Source: Temnothorax longispinosus (Eukaryota > Arthropoda > Insecta > Hymenoptera > Formicidae). Taken from it: a DNA stretch of 64,000 nucleotides. The notes below the pieces were generated by a model. The model was not told where the DNA came from, made no database searches, and saw only the letters and a program-made list of their open reading frames with translations. Shown in pieces: positions 10,301-24,200 of this stretch (positions are counted from its first letter, which is position 1; every line of letters begins with the position of its first letter). The position numbers and the translations under genes were made by a program. The stretch covers positions 4,092,001 through 4,156,000 of the forward strand of contig NC_092363.1 in the NCBI RefSeq assembly GCF_030848805.1, read 5' to 3'.

Positions 10301-12878
10301 TTACTCAAAACATACGGGTATATGGCATTCTGTATTGTCAATTATCCATTGGAAGTACGACGGGACATGTGTGTACAGGGCAGGGTATATCATGTCACCG
10401 CATCTATATCTCCACGAATCGATTCCTATGAGCACTTCATTGAGAATGAGAGGGCCGCCAGTATCTCCCTAAAAAATGCAATTCCCCAATAGCTAACAAT
10501 ATCTTTCATAAGGTTTTGGAAAAACCAACTTACGAACAAAGTTATTTTTTACATTTAACTATAAATACGTTTCTCTGCTAGTATACAGAGTTAGTTTGTA
10601 TCATTTTCACTTAATTAGTTTAATGAAATTGATGTTTGACGATAACGGACTTTTGATTTGCTCAGCTGCGAGTTTTGTAATCTTGCTATCAATTAAAATT
10701 AAATTACAAAACATAACGAGGAACCGAATATGTTAATGTATAAAATAATCAATAAGGTAAATTAACAATCAACATAATCAGTGAATTGGCGGCGAATTGA
10801 AATGTTACAGTCATCGCACGTTTTATACGCGTATGTTGTTAAGTATTATATATTAATGAATAAATAAATTATAAATTAATTGATGAATAAAAATTTATGA
10901 TAAGCGAGATATTGCAATCATGATATGTCTCCACAATATAATTGCCAATTACATGATATGCAATAGGGCTTATTTTTTTATCGAAAATCTGAAGCACATT
11001 ATACAAATCGGAATGCAAACCTTGTATTGAGACATTACGTTTAGAAATTATTAGGAACGAGTTGAAGTTTCGCGTGAAAAGAATAATGCAGGTTAAGTAG
11101 TGAATGATTCTACCTGGACAGACAGCGTAAAATTGCACGTGCGACTAGTAACTAATGACAGTGATCTATTGCAATGCTTTGTAAATAGCTTCTTACCTCG
11201 CACGAACCCTTTTCTTCTTTTGTGCCATGTGCGCAGATTTGCGTGTCAGAAATATTTTTCCAATTCCGGTACAAATTTCTACAGGTATCCTGATTGACTA
11301 TTTCAATGTCCACGACATGTAATCGTATAGTTTTCGGTCCTTCAAACTGTTGGTATACAAAATACAAAAATATAAGTGTGACTTGCAAAAACAATTTAAA
11401 ATATGATATTGTCGAAAATCTATATAGCATCTGACCGTCTAAGGGCCAGTTTCACCAAAGTCGATTAACTGTAACCTTCGATCAAACTCACTCTTCATCT
11501 CTTTCTAACTGTCCTCCTTAGCAGGAGACGAAGAGTGAGTTTAATCGAAAGTAACAGTTATAAATGTTTGAATGTTTAGAAACTTACCCATAATCGGCCG
11601 AATCCCGATGCTACTACTTTCGTACCGGCTGGAATGGTTTTATTTGGCGTTAGTAAAGCGGCACGTACTAGAGGGGAATATTTAAGTGGATATTGAAGCT
11701 GAAAATGAATTTTCTATGTATGCTTTTGCACAGTCTTAATTTTTAAATTGCTTAATTTAATTAAAACTATGAGTATGTGTTGATTGCAATTATATCAACT
11801 TTATGTTACCTTAAGTAAAGCGATATCATTGATCGACTTGGTGCGGTCGTAATCTTCGTGTATATGAGAAGACTCGACCAGATGTATCGCATACGGTTCT
11901 TCTACATCTATTAGTCCCACATTGACCGAAATGGTGTTAACGTCTACACTGTAAAGTATATCACGTACATATAAAACACAGTTTTATATCCATATACAGT
12001 TTATATTGCTAAAACGTTTTTTTTAAATTCTCATATTTACCCATTTACACAGCTAGCGGCAGTCAGTATGTAATGCCGGCTAATTATAACCCCACCGCAA
12101 AAGTGTTCTAACGTTGTAGTACGTTGAAGAGAAACCTGAAATAATGTATTTCGTGACAACATGATACAAGAAATTTATATATTAATATTATTACATGTCT
12201 ATTTTTAGAGTTGACTCAGCTGAATGAAAAGAGTTAACTTAACGGTTCTAGTTTGAAATTCAGTTCAATGCTACGCATATTTTTAAGACAGAGCAGTTAA
12301 TGTAATTATATTAATTAACAGTAATTTGTTAGCTTACCTGATATGGAACTTCACCTGGTTTTTTGACAAATTTTCCCCCCATAATCTGCGTATCTATTTT
12401 TCTTATTACGCCTGCATTCAAAATTTATTACATTAAAATTTAGTTCTATTAAATTAAATGGACGGAAGGCAGTTAGATTTGTCGAAAATGAATGTCGAAA
12501 ATTGTCGAAATAAAAATGATTTTTTTAAATTTATTACAAAGAAATGAGATGAAACCGGGAGTTGTCTTAATACAATGTTTGTTATAGGATTCAAAAAATT
12601 TTTTAATTAAAAATATGCATTAAACACTTTAAACGCGTCTTTCTTTGTTTCTTATTTTCTTTTCGTTTTGCAGTGATAACTCAAATACAGTGCGATAAGT
12701 CAAATCGACTTGGAAAAAAAATTGAGCATATTCACAATATGTATATATTCGGACTGAATCTCTCAAAAATCTGTTCAAACTTTAGTTCACAGTCACAAAG
12801 CTGATCAATTTGTCTGTTAGATTACTCACCATGAGCAATAGCGAATAAAGTGATGAAAAACAATAACTGTATCGTCAT
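10301..12878 (-). CDS. SP3: catalytically dead serine protease homologue (H57S, S195T)
   Basis: Complete seven-exon gene: 12878-12830, 12411-12338, 12135-12041, 11948-11810, 11698-11588, 11346-11197 and 10468-10301; 261 residues with no stop or frameshift. The histidine codon is AGC, so AAHC becomes AASC (residue 69). The active serine codon is ACT, giving GDTGG (residue 209). Asp102 (114) is kept. The mature start is IMGG rather than IVGG. Two of three catalytic residues are lost, so it should not be an active protease, yet the signal peptide, all six cysteines and all splice sites remain. This fits a secreted serine protease homologue. S1-pocket residues are Gly189, Arg216 and Ala226; Glu192. 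The tail has two extra cysteines (ECHIPVCFE), as in SP2. Exon 2 has one extra codon. Confidence 0.88.
11443..11560. mobile_element. Degenerate MITE in intron 5 of SP3
   Basis: Same element and position as in SP1 and SP2, beginning GGGCCAGTTTCACC, with arms around CCTCCTTAGCAGGAG. Confidence 0.7.
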
Positions 12879-15085
12879 CGTTCGTAGTCTTGTGCGACGG
12901 TATCAGCTGATTACTCTAAATCTGATGTTTATGACACACACTTGAATATATGTCTGCAAAATTTATAATTTTAAATTACATAAGATTAGATAGGATATCT
13001 CATGCTTATTGGTATTTAAAATAATTCTTAATCTACTGAGGTACTATCTCGTTCGCGACCTGTGTTATAATTTTCCTATTTACTTTTATCATTAATAAAA
13101 CACTGATGAGTGTCTAATATCGCGTAATTTTCTATGTTATGCATAAATCTAACAACAAATGTATAAAATAATTTTGAAGTAATTATCCCAGTAATCATAA
13201 TAATTTCATAATAAGAAAGATATATCTTTTGCAGTTTCTAATCGTTACCAATTCATTACGTAATTTTATATTTTGTTCGCTTTTCGCGTTTCTTAAGTCG
13301 CAACTTAGTAAATTTCAGTCTTAAAAATTTAACACTGTTATATGATGTATACTTCGCATCGCGGGATTACCGGCTGAACGTGACATGCAGTAGCAGCAAA
13401 TAGCAGATTGTAATGCTAAACAAACTTGTGACGTGGGAGTAAAATAACAATACACTTTGTCGAAGTATGCCGCGGTTACGAACTTCGGCAATATTGCACA
13501 ATCTAAATGAAGTATTTTAATAAGAACAGATTATTTCAAGTTACTCTGAATGATGTTCATTTACGCTCAGTTGCTAGAGGAAAAATTATTTGAGATGTTC
13601 TTGATATATCTTGTTACATTGATAATCAGATGCGAGATTCGCGAAAGATCGTTTGTTTTAGTGACGGTTTTAGTGACTATAAATCTTGATAATATCTCAT
13701 AATTTATAATAAAAGCTTTCGAAATTACCACTTACTATTTTGCACGATCTTCACTTCTCTTACAACGGAAGAAGTATTTTAGGATACCGTTGATACCAAT
13801 AATCACGATTGATGGCTTATCGCACGCTTTACTCGAATAAGTCGACTAAAATTTTCTTCACCTTTTTGTAGTTCTCGATGCAACGAGAGAGAAAGAGAGA
13901 GAGAGAGTGGGGTGGGGGAAGCTTCAGGTCATTATTTGGATCGTATATGATCATTGCAGAATCAGACAAAATGCGAGTTCGGTCAAATTCCGCCGTGTCG
14001 TATTTTTTTGCGTGGCAAACACTCGGTTACCATGCAACTTTATTTTTTTATTCTAATACTAAATTTTCAGGTATAGCCTTTAGAATCACGACATTCTTGT
14101 CACAATGAGTTGCGGGGCGAGAGGCCCTTTGACGGCTATGCATCTCGAATGACTGTGAAGTTCGCATTTTCGTTAACTTTCGAACACTTTGGATAAAACA
14201 CGGCAGTCGGTCGCGAGATGTTTGTTGATGGAGTGTGGTCGAGAGGATGTCGAGTTACGGCAAGATACGGCGACATCGCCCGTTTTGCTGTTACCCGTCA
14301 TACCCGCGATAGAGAAGCGAGCCATTTGAATTTGCGTGAGATTGCGTGCACTGACGACGATGGGAGGAGAGAGAGAGAGAGAGAGAGGTGGAGAGTAATT
14401 ATATTAGTGATAATAATGATTTCATAAAAAGAAAGATTTATCTTCTGCAGTTCCTAATCGTTAAAAATTTATTACGTAATTTTATACTTTGTTCGTCTTT
14501 TGCGTTTTTCAAGTTGCAACCTGGTAAATTTCAGTTTTAAAAATTTAACACTGTTACATGATGTATACTTCGCATCGCGGGATTACCGGCCGAACGTGCA
14601 CTAGCAGCAAGTAACAGAATGTAATGCTAAACGAACTTGTGACGTGGGAGTAATATAACAATGCACTTTGTCGAAGTTGGCCGCGGTTACGAACTTCGGC
14701 AATATTGCACAATCTATATATAATGAAGTATTTTAATGAGAACAGACTACTTCAAGTTACTCTGAATGATGTTCACTTATGCTCAGTTGCCAGAGGAAAA
14801 AATATTAGAGGTGTTCTTGATATATTGATAATCAGACGCGATTTGTGAAAGATCGTTTGTTTTGACGGTTTTTGCGACTATAAATCTTGATGATATCGCA
14901 TAATTTATAATGAAATTTCGAAATTATTACTTACTATACTGCACGATCTTCACTTCTTTTACAACGGAAGAAGTATTTTAGGATACCGTTGATACCGATA
15001 ATCACGATTGATAGCTTACCACACACTTTTGAATAAGTCGACTAACATTTTTTTCACCTTTTTGTAGTTCTCGAGATGCAACAAG

Positions 15086-15141
<56 letters not shown>

Positions 15142-16501
15142 TATATATAATTTATCTTGCTTAAGCAATGGCTAAAGGGCAAAGATAAAAGTACAATACT
15201 GTAGTTACAAAAACGTGTGCATGCTCTCTCTCATAAGGCGAGCAACAAATGATCCAACTTTAAAACAATTAATAGGATATAGAGTATAAAGCAAAAAAAT
15301 ATAGCCGATATCAATAATACATAACATACTGTAAAACTAAGAACTAAGAGAGAGAGAGGGAGAGAGAGGGGGTGGGGGCTCCAAATTATGATTAGGATCG
15401 TATATCATTATTGCAGAGTCAAACAAAATGCAAGTTCCGTCAAATTCCGCAACGTCGTATTTTTTTTGCGTGGCAAATACTCGGTTACCATGCATGCAAC
15501 TTTATTTCCTTATTCTAATACCAAATTTTCGGATATGGCTTTTAGCATCACGACATTCTTGTCACAACGAGATGCAGGGCAGAGGCCCTTTGTCGGATCG
15601 AGTGATTATTGTTCATTTCGCATTCTTGTTAACTTTCGAGCACTTTGGATAAAACACGGCGAAGATTGCGAGATGTTTGTGAATGCGGAATACGGTCGAG
15701 AGGACGTCGAGAAGCGGCGTGATCGCTTTACAGGTGCACTCGCGACTCTACATGAAACGATTGATACCACTTTTCCAGTAAATATACATTTGTGAGAAAA
15801 ATTCCTTCCCCAGATACCGTCGTGACAATCGCAATTTATAATAAAGGTGATTTTTTTACGAAAAAATTACTAAGTCGACGGAAATATTCTTATCTAAAAA
15901 TATAGCGGAATAAAATGGATGCACGTGGATGGATAGTATGCGCCAGCAGAAAACGAGCTTTCGATCCTCTCTCAAATCCAATATGCACATGCCACTGAGA
16001 AATCCATTTTGTCGAATGAAATAAAATTTGGTTGACTATCTTGTTTGGATATGGACAAACAAATGTCTTGGTTGATTGCAACATAAAAATTCAGTTGGAA
16101 AATTTAGTAATACTAACACAAATATAGCGCACTAAACAAAAATATGGTTTGTATGAAATTAAATTTGTGGCTGGTTTCTTGTTGCGTCAATCGATTATTT
16201 TTGTAATCATCTCGTCTACTGCCACTTGCTTGCCAAAATGCGGAAGGTACAAATATCAATATAAAATAATCGCACTTTATTTCAATTATATTGATCTTTA
16301 TAAAATTATGTGTTTATTTTCTAGAATAGTATAGGGAAAGTGTTAAGCGTATATGTAAGTTACACGAAGTCAAACATATGTGATATATATTTGACGATTT
16401 ATTACATTTATATGTTTAAACGTTTAATATAATATATCAATTCTCGATTTTCCTGTATACGTCATTAAGTATCAAAACATATCTCTATATTTTCTGTACG
16501 G
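12879..16501. other. Long spacer between SP3 and SP4 with internal duplication
   Basis: About 3.6 kb, built like the spacer between SP2 and SP3. Two copies of the 1.2-1.4 kb block start at about 13180 and 14395, separated by a GA tract at 14370-14392. A TA tract lies at 15085-15135 and another GA tract at 15345-15378. No transposon like that at 7591 is present. No gene recognised. The SP4 polyadenylation signal is at 16403-16398 on the minus strand. Confidence 0.75.
12907..12935 (-). promoter_or_regulatory. Putative core promoter of SP3
   Basis: CATAAACATCAG box (preceded by GT) about 25 bases upstream of TCAGCTG; start codon at 12878. Decayed TATA form. Confidence 0.35.
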
Positions 16502-19146
16502 TCAACTATCCGTTGTATGGTCAATTATCCATTGGATGTACGACGGCACATGTGTGTATACTCCCGGGTATATTCTGTCACCGCATTCAAATGCCCACGA
16601 ATAGAGTCCTATGAGCTCATTATTGAGAGTGAGAGGGCCGCCAGAATCTCCCTAAAAAATGCAATTCCCCAATAGCTAACAATATTTTTTATAAGGTTTT
16701 GGTTGGAAAAACGAACTTACGAACAATATTATTTTTTACATTTAACATTTAACATTTAATATTTAACATTTAACATTTAACATTTAACATTTAACACTTA
16801 ACATTTAACATTTAACATTTAACATTTAACATTTAACATTTAAATACGTTTCTCTGTTAGTATACAGGGTTAGTTTGTATTATTTTCATTTTATTTTCTA
16901 ATGAAATTGATGTTTGACGATAACGGACTCCCGATTCACTCAACTGCGAGTTTTGTAATCTTACTGTCAATTAAATTAAATTACAAAACATAACAAAAAT
17001 CCAAATATGTTAATGTACAAAATAATCAATAAGGTAAATTTTAACAATCAACATAATCAGTGAATTGGCGGCGAATTGAAATGCTATAGTCATCGCACGT
17101 TTCATACGCGTATGTTGTTAAGTATTATATTAATGAATAAATAAATTATAAATTAATTGATGAATAAAAATTTATGATAAGCGAGATATTGCAATCATGA
17201 TATGTCTCCACAATATGATTGCCAATTACATGATATGTAATAGGGCTTATTTTTTTATCGAGAATCTGAAGCACATTGTACAAATCGGATGCAAACCTTG
17301 TATTGAGACATTACGTTTAGAAATTATTAGGAACGAGTTGAAGCTTCGCGTGAAAAGAATAATGCAGATTAAGTAGTTAATGACTCTATCTGGGCAGACA
17401 GCGTAAAATTGCATGTGCGACTAGTAGTAATTAATGACGGCGATCTATTGTAACGCCTTATGTAAATAGCTTACCTGGCACGAACCCTTTTTTATTGTTG
17501 GATCATTTGCGCAGATTTGCGTGTCGAAAATATTATAAGAATCGTTCGTCCACACATTTCTACAGTAATCCTGATCGGCTATTTTAATGTCCACGACATG
17601 TAATCGTATGGTTTTCGATCCTTTATACTGTAAGTATACAAAATACAAAAATATAAGTGTGACTTGCAAAAACAATTTAAAATATGATATTGTCGAAGGC
17701 CTATATAGCGTCTGACAGTCTAAGAGCCAGTTTCATTAACGTCGATTAACTGTAACCTTCGATTAAATTCACTCTCCATCTCTTTCTAATTGTCCTTCTT
17801 AGAAGGCGACGAAGAGTGAGTTTAATCGAAAATTACAGTTATAAATGGTTGAATGTTGAAAAACTTACCGATAAGTCGCCGAATCCCGATGCGACTACTT
17901 CCGTACCGACTGGAATGGTTTGATTTAGCATTAGTTTAACGGGAGATACCAGAGGAGAATATTTAATTGGAGATTGAAGCTGAAAATGAATTTTCTATGT
18001 ATTCTTTTGCACAGTCGTAATTTTCAAATTGCTTAATTTAATTAAAACTGCGGGTATGTGTTGATTGCAATTATATCAACTCTATGTTACCTTAAGTAAA
18101 GCGATATCATTGATCCATGAATTGGTAGAGTTGTAATTTTTGTGTATATAAGAGGACTCGATCAGATGTACCGCATGCGGTTCTTGTAGGTCTATTAGTC
18201 CCACATTGGCCGAAATGGTGCTAACGTCTTCACTGTAAAGAATATTACGAACGTATGAAACACATTTTTATATCTATATACATTATATTGCTTTATATTG
18301 CTGAAACGTTTCTTTAGATTCTCATATTTACCCATCTACACAGTGAGCGGCAGTCAGTATGTAATACTGGCCAATTATAACTCCACCGCAACGGTGTTTC
18401 CCTGTTCTAATACGTTGAAGAGAAACCTGAAATAATTCGTGACAACAAGATACATAAATTTATATATTAATATTATTACACGTCCATTTTTTAGTTGACT
18501 CAGCTGAATGAGAAGAGTTAACTTAACGGTTCTAGTTTGAAATTCAGTTCAATGCTACGCATATTTTTAAGACAGAGCAGTTAATATAATGATATTAATT
18601 ATTAGTAATTTTTTAGCTTACTTGATATGGAACTTCACCTGGTTTGGCAAATCTTCCCCCTACAATGTGCGTATCTATTTTTCTTGTTACGCCTGCATTC
18701 AAAATTTATTACATTAAAATTTAGTTCTATTAAATTAAGTGGGCGGAAAGCAGTTAGATTTGTCGAAAATAAATGTCGAATATTGTCGAAATAAAAATGA
18801 TTTTTTTTAAATTTATTACAAAGGAATGAACTGAAACCGGACTTGTCCTAATACAATGTTTGTTAGGATTTAAAAAATTTTTTTAGTTAAAAATATGCTT
18901 TAAAAATTTTAAACGCGTCTTTCTTTGTTCCTTATTGTCTTTTCGTTTTGCAGTGAATACTCAAATACAGAGTGATAACTAAAATCGAAAAAAATTGAGC
19001 ATATTCACAATATGTATAATTTCTCGACTGAATCTCTAAAAAGTCTGTTCAAATTTTAGTTCACAAAACTGATCAATTTGTCTTTTAGATTACTCACCAT
19101 GTGCAACAGCGAATAAAGGGATTAAGAACAATAAGTATAGCGTCAT
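16502..19146 (-). CDS. SP4: chymotrypsin-like serine protease, triad intact
   Basis: Complete seven-exon gene: 19146-19098, 18692-18622, 18426-18332, 18232-18091, 17979-17869, 17627-17475 and 16651-16502; 256 residues. Signal peptide MTLYLLFLIPLFAVAHG. The propeptide ends DTH before IVGG (residue 26). His57 in AAHC (68), Asp102 in NDIALL (114), Ser195 in GDSGG (210), and all six expected cysteines are present, so it should be an active secreted endopeptidase. S1-pocket residues Gly189, Ser190, Ala216 and Gly226 exclude trypsin specificity and leave an open pocket. The chain ends HTTDS, shorter than SP2 and SP3, because a small tandem duplication brings the stop forward. AATAAA lies about 100 bases past the stop. 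Exons 1 and 2 and the intron between exons 2 and 3 are almost identical to SP7 and SP8. Confidence 0.92.
16737..16843. repeat. (TTTAACA)n minisatellite in intron 6 of SP4
   Basis: About 15 copies of a 7-base unit with few changes. The matching intron has one copy in SP2 and SP3 and about three in SP5, so copy number grew after duplication. Confidence 0.9.
17723..17841. mobile_element. Degenerate MITE in intron 5 of SP4
   Basis: Same inverted-repeat element as in SP1-SP3, starting GAGCCAGTTTCATT, slightly more diverged. Confidence 0.65.
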
Positions 19147-20125
19147 CGTTAGTAATCTTGTGCGACGGTGTCAGCTGATTATTCTAAATATGATGTTTAT
19201 AACACACACTTGAATATATATCTGTAATATTTATAATTTTAAATAACGTTGATATTTAAAATAGTTCCCAATCTACTGGGATACTATCTCGCTCGTGACC
19301 TGTGCTATCATTTTCCTATTTACTTTTATCATTAACAAAACACTGATGAGTGTCTAATATCACGTAACTTTCTATGTTATGCATAAATCTAACAACAAAT
19401 GTATAAAATAATCTTGAAGTAGTTATCTTAACGATAGTAATGATTTCATAATAAGAAAGATATATCTTCTGCAGTTTCTAATCGTTAGAAGTTTATTACG
19501 TAATTTTTTACTTTGTTCGCCTTTCGCGTTTCTCAAAGTCCGCAACTAAGTGAATTTCAGTTTTAAGAGTTTAATACTATTATATGATATGTACTTTGTA
19601 TCGCGAGATTATACAGGTTGAACGTGATATCATGCAGTACAGCAATTAGCAGAATGTAATGCTAAACAAACTTGTGACGTGTGAGTAAAATAACAATGCA
19701 CTTTGTCGAAGTATGCCGCGGTTACGAACTTCGGCAATATTGCACAATCTACAATGAAGTATTTTAATGAGAACAGACTACTTCAAGTTACTCTGAATGA
19801 TATTCACTTACGCTCAGTTGCTAGATGAAGAAATATTTAAGGTGTTCTTGATATATCTTGTTATATTGATAATCAGATGCGAGATTCGCGAAAGATCGTT
19901 CGTTTTGACGGTTTTTGCGGCTATAAATCTTGATGATATCTTATAATTTATAATAAAAGCTTGCGAAATTACCACTTACTATTCTGCACGATCTTCACTT
20001 CTCTTACAACGGAAGAAGTATTTTAGAATACCGTTGATACCAATATTCACGATTGATGGCTTACCGCACGCTTTACTCGAATAAGTCGACTAACATTTTC
20101 TTCACCTTTTTATAGTTCTCGATGC

Positions 20126-20172
<47 letters not shown>

Positions 20173-21297
20173 AAGGTTCAGGTCATTATTCGGATTGTAT
20201 ATGATCATTGCAGAGTCAGACAAAATGTAAGTTCGGTCAAATTTCGTAGCGTCGTCTTTTTTTCCGTGGCAATCACTCGGTTACCATGCAGGTTTATTTC
20301 CTTATTCTAATACTGCATTTTCGGATACGGCCTTTAGAATCACGACATTCTTGTCACAATGAGATGCGGGGCGAGAGGCCCTTTGACGGCTCGAGTGATT
20401 ATTGTTCATTTCGTATTGTCGTTGACTTTTGAACACTTTGGATAAAACACGGCGAAGATTGCGAGGCGTTTGTGGATGCGGATACGGTCGAGAGGACGTC
20501 GAGAAACGGCGAGATCGCTTTACAGGTGCACTCGCGACTCTACATGAAACGATCGATACCACTTTTCCCGTAAATATACATTTGTAAGAAAAATTCCTTC
20601 CCCAGATACCGTCGTGACAATCGCAATTTATAATAAAGGTGATTTTTTTCACGGAAAAATTATTAAGTCGACGGGAATATTCTTATCTAAAAATATCGCG
20701 GAATAAAATGGATGCACGTGGATGGAAAGTATGCGTCAACAGGAAACGAGTTTTCGATCTTCTCTCAAATCCAATATGCACATGCCACTGAGAAATCCAT
20801 TTCGTTAAATGAAATAAAGTTTGGTTGACTCTCTTGTTTGGATATGGACGAACAAATGTCTTGGTTGATGCAACATTAAAATTCAGTTGGAAAATTTAGA
20901 AATAGTAACACACAAATATAGCGCATTGAACAAAAATATGGTTTGTATGAAACTAAATTTGTGACTATTTTTTTGTTGCGTCAACCGATTATTTTGTAAT
21001 CATCTCGATCACTGCCACTTACTTGCCAACTTGCGGAAGTTACAAATATCAATATAAAATAATCGCACTTTATTTCGATTATATTAATCTTTATAAAATT
21101 ATGTGTTTATTTTCTAGAATAGTATAGGAAAAGTGTATATGTTAAGCGTATATGTAAGTTACACGAAGTAAAACACATGTGATATATATTTGACGATTTA
21201 TTACATTTATATGTTTGGACGTTTAATATATATCAATTCTCGATTTTCCTGTATACGTCATTAGGTATCAAAACATATCTCTATATTTTCTGTACGG
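19147..21297. other. Spacer between SP4 and SP5
   Basis: Short spacer type, about 2.15 kb, one copy of the conserved block. GA tract at 20126-20170. Very similar to the spacer between SP5 and SP6. No gene recognised. The SP5 polyadenylation signal is at 21202-21197 on the minus strand. Confidence 0.75.
19175..19201 (-). promoter_or_regulatory. Putative core promoter of SP4
   Basis: Perfect TATAAA at 19201-19196 on the minus strand, 25 bases before the A of TCAGCTG; start codon at 19146. Confidence 0.5.
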
Positions 21298-24200
21298 TCA
21301 ACTATCCGTTGTACGGTCAACTATCCATTGGATGTACGATGAAACACGTGTGTACACGGTAGGGTATATTTTGTCACCGCATTTAAATCCAAACGAATAG
21401 AGTCCTATGAGCTCATTATTGAGAGTGAGAGGGCCGCCAGAATCTCCCTAAAAAAATGCAATTCCCCAGTAGTTAACAATATCTTTCATAAGGTTTTGGT
21501 TGGAAAAACGAACTTACGAAAAAAGTTATTTTTTACATTTAACATTTAACATTTAACTTAAATACGTTTCTTTGTTAGTATACAGGGTTAGGTTGTATTA
21601 TTTTCACTTTATTAGTTTAATGAAACTGATGTTTGACGATAACGGACTCCCGATTCACTCAGCTGCGAGTTTTGTAATCTTACTGTCAATTAAATTAAAT
21701 TACAAAACATAACGAAAATCCGAATATGTTAATGTACAAAATAATCAATAAGGTAAATTTTAACAATCAACATAATCAGTGAATTGGCGGCGAATTGAAA
21801 TGCTATAGTCATCGCACGTTTTATACGCGTATGTTGTTAAGTATTATATTAATGAATAAATAAATTATAAATTAATTGATGAATAAAAATTTATGATAAG
21901 CGAGAGATTGCAATCATGATATGTCTCCACAATATGCTTGCCAATTACATGATATGTAACAGGGCTTATTTTCTTATCGAAAATCTGAAGCACATTATAC
22001 AAATCGGAATGCAAGCCTTGTATTGAGACATTAAGTTTAGAAATTATTAGGAACGAGTTGAAGCTTCGCGTGAAAAGAATAATGCAAGTTAAGTAGTTAA
22101 TGACTCTACCTGGGGAGACAGCGTAAAATTGCACGTATGACTAGCAACTAATGACAGTGATCTATTGCAACGCCTTATGTAAATAGCTTACCTGGCACGA
22201 ACCCTTTTCTATTGTTGGATCATTTGCGCAGATTTGCGTGTCGTAAATTTTATAAGACTTGTTCGTCCACACATTTCTACAGTAATCCTGATCGGCTATT
22301 TTAATGTCCACGACATGTAATCGTGTATTTAACTTTCCTCGATGCTGCAAGTATACAAAGTACAAAAATATAAGTGTGACTTGCAAAAACAATTTAAATT
22401 ATGATATTGTCGAAGACCTATATAGCGTTTGACAGTCTAAGGGCCAGTTTCATTAACGTCGATTAACTGCAACCTTCGATTAAACTCATTCTCCATCTCT
22501 TTCTAATTGTCCCCCTTAGAAGGAGACGAAGAGTGAGTTTAATCGAAAATTACAGTTATAAATGGTTGAATGTTGAAAAACTTACCGATAAGTCGCCGAA
22601 TCCCGATGTGACTACTTCCGTACCGTCTAGAATGTTTTGATTTAGCGATAGTGTAATGGGAGATACCAGAGGAGAATATTTAATTGGAGATTGAAGCTGA
22701 AAATGAATTTTCTATGTATGCTTCTGCACAGTTTTAATTTTCAAATTTAATTAAAACTATGGGTATGTGTTGATTGCAATTATATCAACTCTATGTTACC
22801 TTAAGTAAAGCGATATCATTGATCCATGAATTGGTGCTTTTGTAATCTTCGTGTATATAAGAGGATTCGATCAGATGTACCGCACTCGGTTCTTTTACAT
22901 CTATTAGTCCTACATTGGCCGAAATAGTGCTAACGTCTTCACTGTAAAGAATATCACGAACATATGTGAAACACATTTTTATATTTATATACATTATATT
23001 GCTTTATATTGCTGAAACGTTTCTTTAAATTCTCATATTTACCCATCTACACAGTGAGCGGCAGTCAGTATGTAATACTGCCCAATTATAACTCCACCGC
23101 AACGGTGTTTCCCTGTTCTAATACGTTGAAGAGAAACCTGAAATAATTCGTGACGATAAGATACAGAAATTTATTAATATTATTACACGTCCATTTTTAG
23201 AGTTGACTCAGCTGAATGAGAAGAGTTAACTTAATGGTTCGACTAGTTTGAAATTCAGTTCAATGCGAGGCATATTTTTAAGACAGAGCAGTTAGTAATG
23301 ATATTAATTAAAAGTAATTTGTTTGCTTACTTGATATGGAACTTCACCTGGTTTGGCAAGTCTTCCCCCTACAATCTGCGTATCTAATTTTCTTATTACG
23401 CCTGTATTCAAAATTTATTACATTAAAATTTAGTTCTATTAAATTAAGTGGGCGGAAGGCAGTTAGATTTGTCGAAAATGAATGTCGAATATTGTCGAAA
23501 TTAAAATGATTTTTTTTTAATTTATTACAAAGAAATGAACTGAAACCGGACTTGTTCTAATATAATGTTTGTTAGGACCTAAAAAATTTTTTTAGTTAAA
23601 AATATGCATTAAAAATTTTAAACGCGTCTTTCTTTGTTTCTTATTGTCTTTATGTTTTGCAGTGAATACTCAAATACAAAGTGATAACTCAAATCGACTT
23701 GAAAAAAATTGAGCATATTCACAATATGTATACTTTCGGACTGAATCTCTAAATGTCAACCACCTAAGTGATACGTATTTCAAAAAAAGATATGAAATCT
23801 TTAAATTGCGCCAATTGCAAAGAGAATATATACACTTTGAAAAATAATTTTGCAATTACTTTTAAAAAATGAAACAAAATTGTGTTACCTATAACTCATC
23901 CCAAGTGGTATGTATCTTTGTATTCCTGAGAGTCTTTCTATCAACCCAAGTGGTAGTAGTTTTAATTCTCCTTGATAAAATTATAATATTACAAAGAATT
24001 ATTTTAATCACAAAGAATTAAAGAGGTAACATTATAAAATAAAAATATTTAATTAAAATAAAATAAATAAATTTTTCTTGTAAAAAACTTGGCGCTGCTT
24101 TTTTAAGGTCAACCCAGACAAACTTGCATAGGTGCATAAGCATATGCATAAAGAGATGGATTGGTCTATTTCCTTTTGCACATATACATGTAAACCAATC

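Noticed and set aside
10301..12878. Calling SP3 (and SP6) pseudogenes
   Set aside because: Reading frames, splice sites, signal peptides and cysteines are all intact; only catalytic residues changed, which fits a protease homologue better.
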